NCBI RefSeq assembly: GCF_008831285.2
Contig: NC_045148.1
Location: forward strand, 15,664,802 to 15,728,801
Direction of reading: 5' to 3'
Length of the DNA stretch: 64,000 bases
Source of the DNA: Nymphaea colorata
Taxonomy: Eukaryota; Streptophyta; Magnoliopsida; Nymphaeales; Nymphaeaceae
Below are positions 50,939 to 60,210 of the stretch, piece after piece. Position 1 is the stretch's first letter, and the number at the start of each line of letters is the position of its first letter. The translations under genes were made by a program, and so were the position numbers. Under the pieces are notes generated by a model that worked only from the letters and a program-made list of their open reading frames with translations, did not search any database and was not told where the DNA came from.

Positions 50939-51035
50939 TAGGTCACATGGGTGTGGGGTGTGAGTGGGGTGCAGGTGCGGAATGCGGCAAGGTCCAAAAA
51001 ATACTTCGGTGCAGGTGTGATGAGACATTATTTTA

Positions 51036-51091
<56 letters not shown>

Positions 51092-52022
51092 CAGAAAAAC
51101 TTATAGCAAGCCAATATGATGACTGAAAAACATGTAAGAAATAAGAATCCCAACCAAGCTGAGGAACATAATGTAAAACTAAAACATAAGAAATATACAA
51201 ATAACAGAAAGATGGAAACAAACATAAAAAATCAGCAAGGCACAACCAGAGGAAAATCTGTCGCTAACATGCTCATGAACAAAAATAAAAAATGCTACAA
51301 ATAGAAAGATAGAAACAGAAATATAGAGTATCATAGGATGAGTTGCTGACAACAGAAAAACAAATCGGAAATCAACTGGAGTCGCCGGAATGTTCAAAAG
51401 AGGGAATCGGCAGTAATTGAGGAAAATGGGTAAATCAGCAAGGGGCTTTTCAATTGAATGTTGGGAATGTGTAGTTGCGGCGTGGGGGATGGGAAACGCG
51501 TCGTCTAACCAATAGGTTGGCCGGAAAACGGCGTGAAATCCGGCGAAAAAGAGTGTGAAGGGCATCGTTTGATGCGAGAGTTGAGTGCACCTGCCTGAAC
51601 CAAGCGGACGTCGAGGAAGACCTGTTGCGTAGAGGGACTGGACCGTCAGGTAGCGTCCGAAAATCGATCAAAGAAGCCGTGATTCACGGCGGTCGGCGAT
51701 TTTGAGAACGCTGGAAAGAAGACGCTTTGCCTGCGATTTTGAGGACGCTGGAAAGAAGACGCTTCGCCGGCGAGTTTGAGGACGTAAGAAAGAAGATGAT
51801 TCGTCGGAGAGAACCACGATTCGCCGGGAATCTTCGTCGGCCGTTGGAAAGGAGCTTCTCACGAAGCAGAGGAGCAATCGGCCGTCGGGCAGCTGAAGGA
51901 CTTTCACGAAAATAAAAAATCAAAGGACTTATTGATCTTCCGCGTGTTCTGATCGCACCCGGTTAGTTAGTCATTGACGCGAGTTGGGTGCACCTCCGCG
52001 TCGTCCACACTGATGCGACATA
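50939..52022. mobile_element. Possible 1.1-kb TIR element related to the 16.9-kb element
   Basis: The left end TAGGTCACATGGGTGTGG and inverted right end TATGTCGCATCAGTGTGG match at 13 of 18 bases. Sub-terminal GTGCAGGTGCGGAATGCGGC-type sequence and CGCACCCGG...GGGTGCACC...CCGCGTCG resemble the GC-rich sub-termini of the 16943-17194 element. The interior holds a TA array (51038-51089) and an unusually GC-rich block (51440-51900) with a 37-bp minisatellite. No target duplication is apparent, so the limits are tentative. Confidence 0.4.
51696..51806. repeat. 37-bp minisatellite, three copies
   Basis: Units beginning GCGATTTTGAG(A/G)ACGCTGG at 51696 and 51733 and a more diverged GCGAGTTTGAGGACG at 51770 are exactly 37 bp apart. 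The period is not a multiple of three, which argues against coding use despite open frames on both strands. Confidence 0.9.
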
Positions 52023-52947
52023 CTGCACTCGACACGCGCAATAAATAAGTGATGATGGACGATCAACTTCTGGGGGTACAAACAGAGAGGAGAAAGAGCG
52101 ATGATAAAAGATGATAAAAAATTAGGAGACAAAATGACAGACCGACATCATCTCTCAATTGCAGAAAGAAACCAACGTTGCAGTTGAATGACAAACAAGA
52201 CTCTTTTGTTGCGCTCCTCCCAAATACGCCACCAAACTGAAATGGAAAAAGAAAAAGAAAGAGATTGGTCCTTAAAATGCATGGTCTTCTTCTAAGGATC
52301 TTTTAATACCAAGCATTTGGAAGGTCTTAAGTTCCAGGTTTTAAGATATTTGTAAATGCTCTAGTAACAAAAAAAACGTGTTTTTTTTTTTAAATTGTGA
52401 TAAATTAAATTATTGTTTAAAACTTAAAAAAACATTAAAAATGAAAAAACATATTTTTTGCTTTTTTTCATTTTTTATTTTTTTAATGCCAAACAGTTTT
52501 TTATTGCAAATTTACTTATCTTTGTGTTATTAACTTTTTACTTATTTTATTTTTTTCCTTATTTTTAGTTTTTTTTTTAATTTTAAAAAATTTAATATAT
52601 ATTTTTGCATTTTTTCTATTTTTTTCAAACTCCCCATATTAAAAAAACACCAGGAGGTTCTCTGCAGCGTTTTGAAAGGCAATAGTAATGACTTGAGCAC
52701 AGCTAAAATCTAGAGTCTCGTTTCATGAGCAGAGGAATCATCAAATTATCCTTTAAAACATCAGTTCAGTTTTTGGTGATAACATATTTCTAACACTTGA
52801 TTATAACAAACGTAGATCTGAATTCAGTCAGTTCTGACCCTTTCTCCCAATCTTTATCAAGTGTCAACCAATCTTTATCAAGTGTTAACCAGTAGGAGAA
52901 ACCCGATTCTGAATTTCAGCATGGCTGTTCCCTGATCATGCTTTCAT

Positions 52948-53046
52948 GAGAACAGTTCATGCATCACAAGAGAAGAGATCATAACCAAGGACGGCAAAGT
53001 AGTCGACACTTTCTACGTCCAGGACATCTCCGGTAATCCTGTTGAT
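52948..53046 (+). pseudogene. ACT-domain repeat (ACR-type) exon relic
   Basis: The + frame encodes ENSSCITREEIITKDGKVVD followed by TFYVQDISGNPVD. This matches the conserved stretch of ACT domains in plant ACR proteins (…SxTRAEI…G…AVxTFYVxDxSGNPVD). The frame stops upstream at 52933 (TGA) and runs without further similarity to a TGA at 53119. No neighbouring ACR exons are visible on either side, so it looks like an orphaned fragment. ACR proteins are thought to sense amino acids; nothing suggests activity here. Confidence 0.5.
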
Positions 53047-53675
53047 AGAGAGTCAATAGGATCACTGGATTTCTCTTTGGAAACCTATTCAAGGCTCGGT
53101 CACTTCATAATTTCAGATTGATAAAGGTCATGCTCATGAGAAATTAAGCAGCCTCCAAAACAGCTTAACTGGATACTAAAACACAAACAGAAAGGACGAG
53201 AAGAAGAATCCAGGCGACAGAATGCAGTCAAGCTCATGGCGTGATATTCCATCCCTCTCCATATACCACCATTGGAGCATAGACTGCAACATGGTGGCAT
53301 ACAGTACATATATGTGTATATACACTTGTATACATGTATAATCAGTTGTGCAGATAGTAGTTGCACAAAATTTAATTGCAGCAAAAAAATAGAGGCAAAG
53401 TTCAGCTCCAGCAGAGACACAGTACAAGATTCACTCCTAATTGAAGAAAGCTGGACTTGCTCCATAAACCAACTGCCTGCCTTTTCTAGAGCACGTACAG
53501 ATTGCATGCGGTTGCTACAATTTCATTCTTCGATAAGTGTTGGCCAGGAAGCTCCAATCCCATTTTATTTCAGTGAGCAAAGATTAGATAAGAGTAAACA
53601 TCTGAAAAAGGTTGGTACCCTATGAACACAACAATTAATTTCTCCATTCAGTGGTGGCTTTTTGGCACCAACCAG

Positions 53676-54119
53676 TAGGGGTGCACAACTAGTTGAGCTA
53701 CTCGAGCTCGACTCGTAAGCAAGTTCGAGCTGCTTCATTAGTTAAACGAGTCGAGCTCGAGTAGCTCAACTCGTTTAACTAATCGAGTCGAGTTCGAGTT
53801 CATTCATGTGGACTCGTTAAAGCTCGACTCGGCTCGTTATTAAAATATCGGTTTTAAAAAAACCGGTTCGAGTCTTAGTCGAGCCTTAATCGAGCCCACG
53901 TATTCGAGCCTTAGTCGAGCCCAACAAGTATTGATGACTGTAAACGAGCTTATCGAGCTTAATCGAGTCGAGCTCGAGCTCGAGCTCGACAAGTGACTAT
54001 TGAGTCGAGTTTGAGCCAGGATAGTGGAGCTATATTTGAGCTCGAGCCGAGTCGAGCTCGTGTCTTACTGAGTTCGAGCTGACCGAGCTCGGGCTCGGCT
54101 CAGCTCGTGCTCAGCCCTA
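53676..54119. mobile_element. hAT-like non-autonomous element, TCGAG-rich, copy 1 (444 bp)
   Basis: Termini TAGGGGTGCAC and, inverted, TAGGGCTGAGCAC are flanked by an exact 8-bp duplication CCAACCAG (53668-53675 and 54120-54127). The interior is made of GAGCTCGA/TCGAG words. It includes a 15-bp inverted pair ATTAGTTAAACGAGT (53737-53751) with ACTCGTTTAACTAAT (53769-53783). No coding capacity. The 8-bp duplication and TAGGG ends point to hAT. Confidence 0.88.
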
Positions 54120-54445
54120 CCAACCAGTTCCTACACTTGATCCAACGTTTTTGGAGTTGATGTAAGAAAGCCGCTTGGGATCTCCATTCACCCACCCATA
54201 TGAGCCGAAAGAAAAAGAAGAAAGAATGAAATTTAGAAAATGAAACTAACATATAGAGGAAGGAAGGAACTTGATCGACCGTAGATGTTGATCGCTGGCA
54301 TGAATTTGAGCTCCACCTTAGATTTGAAAGACCTGGTTCTGGCTTGGTTCAAACTCGAGTCGAACTTGAGTTCATTGACTCAGCCAAACTCGTACTTGGC
54401 TCGACTCAACCCAGCGTGAGCCAAGCATAGAAGAAATTTATGTTA

Positions 54446-54894
54446 GGGTCTGTTTGGTAGGAGGGAAAGGAAGGGAAAGGAAAAGATTGAGCAATCCCTC
54501 TTTTGTTTGGTTGGCTAATTATGAAGGAGAGAAATGGAAGGAAAGAGGCAAAAGTGTTTGCCTGCAATGGGAGGAAAAGGAAAGAGAGAAATTGTCTAGT
54601 GTAAATCTTTTCCTTCCCAAATCGAACGAATTGAGAAGGAAATGAAAGAAAGGTAAGTGGAAGAGTTTTTTATTCCCACACTACCCCTCCTTTTCTTTTC
54701 CTCCTTTCTAAATCCATGTGCTATTTAGTCTTTTTGTCTATTCCATTCATTTCCCTTCCTTTCTATCCAAACAAACTTTTTAATCAACTCTTTTCATTCC
54801 TTTCCATTTCATTCTTTTTCCTTCCCTTTCTCTTCCCTTTCCTTCCCATTCCCTCCCTTTCCATCCCTTCCTTTCCCTCCAACCAAACAAAGCG
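54446..54894. mobile_element. Tourist/Harbinger-like MITE, copy 1 (449 bp)
   Basis: The left end GGGTCTGTTTGGTAGGAGGG and inverted right end CGCTTTGTTTGGTTGGAGGG form terminal repeats that continue as AAAGGAAGGGA on both sides. TTA flanks both ends (54443-54445, 54895-54897), the PIF/Harbinger target duplication. The body is purine-rich on the left and pyrimidine-rich on the right, so the whole element can fold back. Frames through it are artefacts. Confidence 0.8.
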
Positions 54895-55176
54895 TTAAAG
54901 TGGAAGGGCTTGAAACTGGGTTCGAGATTCACTCCTAATTGAAGAAAGCTGGACTTGCTCCATAAACCAACTGCCTGCCTTTTCTAGAGCACGTACAGAT
55001 TGCATGCGGTTGCTACAATTTCATTCTTCGATAAGTGTTGGCCAGGAAGCTCCAATCCCATTTTATTTCAGTGAGCAAAGATTAGATAAGAGTAAACATC
55101 TGAAAAAGGTTGGTACTACCCTATGAACACAACAATTAATTTCTCCATTCAGTGGTGGCTTTTTGGCACCAACCAG

Positions 55177-55583
55177 TAGGGGTGCACAACGAGTTGAGCT
55201 ACTCGAGCTCGACTCGTAAGCAAGTTCGAGCTGCTTCATTAGTTAAACGAGTCGAGCTCGAGTAGCTCAACTCGTTTAACTAATCGAGTCGAGTTCGAGT
55301 TCATTCATGTGGACTCGTTAAAGCTCGACTCGGCTCGTTATTAAAATATCGGTTTTAAAAAAACCGGTTCGAGTCTTAGTTGAGCCTTAATCGAGATCAC
55401 GTATTCGAGCCTTAGTCAAGCTCACGTATTCGAGCCTTAGTCGAGCCCAACAAGTATTGATGACTGTAAACGAGCTTATCGAGTTGAGCTCGAGCTCGAG
55501 CCGAGTTGAGCTCGTATCTTACTTAGTCGAGTTGAGTTCGAGCTGACTGAGCTCGGGCTCGACTCGGCTCGTGTTCAGCCCTA
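55177..55583. mobile_element. hAT-like non-autonomous element, TCGAG-rich, copy 2 (407 bp)
   Basis: The second copy of the 53.7-kb element, carried by the segmental duplication. Its flanks are CCAACCAG (55169-55176) and CCAACGAG (55584-55591): one base has changed since the duplication. It is 37 bp shorter overall because of internal differences (one gained CACGTATTCGAGCCTTAGTC-type unit and several losses). Confidence 0.88.
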
Positions 55584-55914
55584 CCAACGAGTTCCTACAC
55601 TTGATCCAACGTTTTTGGAGTTGATGTAAGAAAGCAGCTTGGGATCTTCATTCACCCACCCATATGAGGCGAAAGAAGAAGAAGAAAGAATGAAATTGAG
55701 AAAATGAAACTAACATATAGAGGAAGGAAGGAACTTGATCGACCGTAGATGTTGATCGCTGGCATGAATTTGATCTCCACTTGAGATTTGGAAGACCTGG
55801 TTCTGGCTTGGTTCAAACTCGAGTCGAACTTGAGTTCATTGACTCAGCCAAACTCGTACTTGGCTCGACTCAACCCAACCCAACGTGAGCCAAGCATAGA
55901 AGAAATTTATGTTA

Positions 55915-56352
55915 GGACCTGTTTGGTAGGAGGAAAAGGAAAGGATTGAGCAATCCTTCTTTTGTTTGGTTGGCTAATTATAAAGAAGAGAAAGGGAAGG
56001 AAAGAGGCAAAAGGTGTTTGCCTGCAAGGGGAGGAAAAGGAAAGGGAGAAATTGTCTAGTGTAAATCTTTTCCTTTCCAAATCAGACGGATTGAGAAGGA
56101 AATGAAAGAAAGGTAAGTGGAAGAGTTTTTTATTCCTACACTACCCCTCCTTTTCTTTTCCTCATTTCTAAATCCATGTGCTATTTAGTCTTTTTGTCCA
56201 TGTCATTCATTTCTCTTCCTTTCTATTTAAACAAACTTTTTAATCAACTCTTTCCATTTCTTTTCATTTCATTCATTTCCTTTCCCTTTTTCTTCCCTTC
56301 CCTTCTCATTCCCCCTTTCCATCATTTTCTTTCCCTCCAACCAAACAAAGCG
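55915..56352. mobile_element. Tourist/Harbinger-like MITE, copy 2 (438 bp)
   Basis: The duplicate of the element at 54446, with left end GGACCTGTTTGGTAGG and the same right end. TTA flanks both sides (55912-55914, 56353-56355). Confidence 0.8.
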
Positions 56353-56772
56353 TTAAAATTGTCCAAGAACTCGTACCTACCAACAAGGACTATGAACCTA
56401 AACCTACTGGAACCCAGTTTTATCGAGACTTGAGCTGGTCCGGCCTTGTCCTGCTTTAGTCCAACATATTCGATTGATTAGAGCATGTCCAATTAAAACC
56501 AGATTATCAGATTGATATCCCCGTTGACTTCCCATGCCTTCAACATATGAAGATTTAGACTAAGCAAACAACAATTTTAGATCATCATGAACCAGAGCCT
56601 ATTTGTAAATATAGTTTCAAAGTTTACTTTGGAGGGTGGACATTTCTTCATCCACGGGAAAACGGTTCCGGTGTTCGTCCACGGAATTCTGCATAATCAC
56701 AAGAAATTAACATAATTGTATATCCACAAAAAAGAAAAGATACAAGAAAAAAAAAATACAGTAGAAGTAAGA

Positions 56773-57447
56773 TCAAAAGCAAGCCTTCCTATTCTTCTCT
56801 TTTCTGCACAAGAAAAATCCGAAGCTGAACAAGCTGCTCTTCCCTCTAGAAATATATGGCGTTGGGACGTTTAGAACAGGCTTGACCTTAACTCCATTGT
56901 TGTGCTCCTTCTTCTTCCTCGTCGGCCTCTTGCCGGGCTTTGCCGATGCCGGTGGCACTGCCGCCGCTGCCGCAGCCTTCTTAGAAGCGACCTCTGTTGT
57001 GCTTGTTCCAACCGATTGGCTCCTTGTCAGTCTGCTCAGAGAACACAGGAAAGCAGACTTGGTGATGCTCCTGCAATTCAAGCTGCTGCTTCTGCCGAAA
57101 TTACACCAGAAGGATTTCGATGCCTCCGTCGTCGGAGCCGGCTTCTTTGATCTGTCCGGGACCTCTTGGAGGCTCTCTTTCCTTAAAAATGGAGGGGAGA
57201 ACCGCCGAGGAGGAGCACAGAGAGGCGCAAGTGGGAGGATCTTCCCATTAGAGAAAAGCTGGTCTGCAGATGAAGAGCAATTCTGCTGGGGAACACAAAA
57301 GCAGAAATCACTGGAAGGGGACTGAAGAAGGGAGGAATCCTCCCGGTGGTCGTCGTCGAACCGATCGGCAAGAGAGAGATCTCCCGAGAATGAGAGCCGG
57401 GGTACGGTGGACCAGTCTGAATTATCAAACAAGATCTCTATAGCCAT
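56773..57447 (-). CDS. Plant-specific serine-rich protein of unknown function
   Basis: Intronless, 224 residues. Landmarks are an N-terminal PRLSFSGDL (17-24), SSDFCFCVP (45-53), SSADQLFSNGKILPL (59-73), a KSFWCNFGRSSSLNC block (111-125), a Ser/Thr-rich stretch with TRSQS, an Ala run (158-163), a basic KRPTRKKK (173-180), then VKPVLNVPTPYISRG (188-202) and a hydrophobic-basic tail (LFSFGFFLCRKEKNRK). The order SADxLFxxGKILP, K(S/P)FW...RSSSLN, and PVLNVP near the end is one I recognise from small uncharacterised plant proteins; no biochemical role is established that I know of. The serines in basic contexts (RSSS, RSQS) would suit phosphorylation, but that is inference. The start is the ATG at 57447, since upstream residues in frame look like leader sequence. 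A CT/TA array lies about 240 bp upstream. Confidence 0.85.
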   Translation of the reverse strand: MAIEILFDNSDWSTVPRLSFSGDLSLADRFDDDHREDSSLLQSPSSDFCFCVPQQNCSSSADQLFSNGKILPLAPLCAPPRRFSPPFLRKESLQEVPDRSKKPAPTTEASKSFWCNFGRSSSLNCRSITKSAFLCSLSRLTRSQSVGTSTTEVASKKAAAAAAVPPASAKPGKRPTRKKKEHNNGVKVKPVLNVPTPYISRGKSSLFSFGFFLCRKEKNRKACF

Positions 57448-57685
57448 TAAGGAATGTTCGAGACAATGCAGGAGAAATACACCATTGAAAGTCAAGCATA
57501 AGCAGAGGAACAAATTATGAAGACGGCTGTAGGCAATAGAGGAGCCGAAGACGAAGGATAGCGGATGACCTGTTTATTGACAATGACAGAGATAGTAAGA
57601 AGGAGAAGGGATTAAGAGGAAGAAGAAGCAGGTTGAAGCTTTATGGTGTGGAAGAGAAGAACGACTATGTTGCAGAAGAGGTGGC

Positions 57686-57689
<4 letters not shown>

Positions 57690-57725
<36 letters not shown>

Positions 57726-57729
57726 AATA

Positions 57730-57798
<69 letters not shown>
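57690..57798. repeat. (CT)n-(TA)n microsatellite upstream of the serine-rich protein gene
   Basis: A CT run (57690-57724), a short spacer, then a TA run (57732-57798). The array sits in the promoter-proximal region of the - strand gene, as at the PSRP-3 and zinc-finger genes. Confidence 0.95.
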
Positions 57799-57801
<3 letters not shown>

Positions 57802-58779
57802 TATCAATGTATGAAATTTTAGTTTTTTTAATGTATTTCTTAGTGGGGATCTGATATGAGCCTTATCTTGTTACCACGCACAAGTCTCTTTTTTCTTTGT
57901 AGTTTTGATAAAATCTGATCTCATGAATGCAATTATGGTGCAATATTTGATGAGAATAAACTCTTATCCACCGCTGGAATCCGAGACACGTATGGTATTT
58001 TGTAGTGGGTTTCAAAGTTCAACGGTCATACAAATGGCAAAGTTCAGTGGTTTTAAAGCAGACTTCATTTTTTAAACATAATTTAGAAAGCATAACTCAT
58101 GAAATTTCTATACCCGTTGGTTAACCACGTTGATTACATCTGCAGGGTTAAGTTTGGCCAAAGGATTTGCTTTAAGATTGAAAGAGCAGTAGCTACAGGG
58201 ATGTTCATGAATTCTGTTTGAACATTTTAGTTGTGCTCAATAAATAATTATATAAATTAAACCAATGTCAGTATTAAAAGGTCAATGTTCTACTGCTGAC
58301 TGATTAAAGCATCCCTAGATACAAACTTGTTGACATAGGTGATATCTTTTAGGGGAAAAGTTTTTTCTCTTCTCTCACTAAAGTTCAACCAAAGACGCTG
58401 TTGACATTTTTTCTATTCCAATTAAACAAAAGCTCAGCCTAACGTCAATAAAATCTATATAATCGTGACTATTTTTTTCGCAGATTTACACACGTTCATC
58501 GCCATAAATCTTTTACTAAAGTGGCGCAACTTGTCAGTAAAAAGAAACTACCTGTTTAATTCTAGAAATTTCGTGGAACTATTGCCGGATAATCTTCAAG
58601 CTTTTATATATTAATAAGGCTTCGAGATTATAAATCACAACTCACCATTCTATATACTATTTTTGTAAAATCAATCATGTAGATAACATCTATATGTTTC
58701 CTTCTACGAAAAAAAATTGTTGAAAAGGCATAAATTTCAATATGTACAGTTGCTTGTCATAACTCTATCTTTCTCTCTC

Positions 58780-58869
<90 letters not shown>

Positions 58870-59965
58870 AGGGTTGTTGCACATCTTAGTTTATTGCATA
58901 GATGTTCCAATGGACATACTTGGAAGCCACTTACCGATATAAAAAGTTGGTGGACCTACAAATTAAGATGGCGCCCATTACTTGAATGCACGAAAGAATA
59001 TTACGGGGAGCTCTACATGTTTCAAAGACATTTGAGACTAATCCCAATCTGCGAAAAATTCTCTTAGTTTGATCAATGGCATCTGATGCTTACACCAACA
59101 TCTGGTTGGAAATTGCAACATACATGCTCAACGAAAGCGCACGGACCACATACGAGTCTCTCCGGATTGGAGCACTACAGTAAACGGAAAAGATCGGATC
59201 TCTCTCTCTTGTTTTCCTGCCAATCAAGATTTGAAGAATATTCCAAGAAATTATCAATGACTTATAGAACAGCAGTATCATAATCAAGCGAAAATTCTAT
59301 ATATTCCTATTAGTACACTAGTAGCCATGATAGGAGTAATAAACCATAACGCAGCATTCATAGTCATGCTAGATAAAAAAGAGACATGATATGCATACGC
59401 CTCTTACATTGCGTATATATATTAGCAATTGTTAAACTAATAGTAGCCACTTGATCTTTATAAAATGCAGTACTGCGATGAAGTCAGCTCAATTGAACCT
59501 AATTATTATTCCAACTACTCGCTGTGATACAGGGAGGGAACGTTCTAGGCTACCGCATGTCTGTGTCCGTGAGCGTGCGCGCACGCACACGGATCATATA
59601 CGGCAGTGAAGTTTTGCAATAGCATATACAGAAGGGACATAATACGCGGAATGCCTCCAAAAAAATTTTACTATAGCTAGATGGTGAGGCTGCAGGTTGT
59701 TTTAACGAAGGACACTGAGGTTCCAAAAAGGATGAGATTAACCTCCAGGTTTGCACTATCAATGATGATAATGACAATCAATAACAATGAAAAAAATGCA
59801 GCTAACAGTTTCACGCCGTCATCCCAACTTCCATTATCAATTGTACCCAGCCAGCATCGACAGCGATGAAGATCCTAATACCACTGCAACTGTGTTAAAT
59901 TCATCGATTAGTTATTTGCTGAAGGTGAAAGAAGAGAGAAGAGAAACCACTGACGCCAAACCCAT

Positions 59966-59998
<33 letters not shown>

Positions 59999-60210
59999 GA
60001 GAGAAAGGTGAGGATGAACCGATTACTCTCGCTCGACGACCGGAACGAAAAAAGTAAACTAGTTTTTTGGAGATTGGAACTCGCAATCAGCAAACCTCAT
60101 CAGTGGTTGCATAACATAGTCACTGAAATAGGACAACTTTGGGGATCATATTACAAAAATAATGAAAAAGAAAAAAAAAATCTGGAGTCAGTAAAAGTAC
60201 TAAGATATTT
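57799..60210. other. Intergenic, between the serine-rich protein gene and AMSH
   Basis: No family-level coding similarity. It contains the large CT/TA array at 58771-58867, a GA run at 59971-59997, and a short GTGCGCGCAC palindrome near 59575. The frame after the TA array (to 59067) is open but matches nothing known. Confidence 0.5.
58771..58867. repeat. (CT)n-(TA)n microsatellite
   Basis: A short CT run leads into an uninterrupted TA run of about 85 bp (58782-58867). Confidence 0.95.

Larger units (their letters stand above)
53428..56357. repeat. Tandem segmental duplication, 1.47-kb and 1.43-kb copies
   Basis: Copy 1 (53428-54899) and copy 2 (54926-56357) both start GATTCACTCCTAATTGAAG and end CCAAACAAAGCGTTAAA, separated by 26 bp. 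They are highly similar throughout, with small indels. Each copy contains the same unique left segment, a hAT-like element and a Tourist-like element at the same positions, so both elements were in place before the duplication. Confidence 0.95.

Noticed and set aside
51450-51915. Arg/Ser-rich frames on both strands as a first exon
   Set aside because: They follow from a GC-rich minisatellite with a 37-bp period. No family similarity or downstream exons were found.
54716-54898. Hydrophobic open frames in the tandem duplication
   Set aside because: They read through the pyrimidine-rich arm of the Tourist-like element and recur in the second copy.
59560-59592. GTGCGCGCAC palindrome as a regulatory site
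   Set aside because: It is a short alternating purine-pyrimidine run with no gene context; such runs are common.
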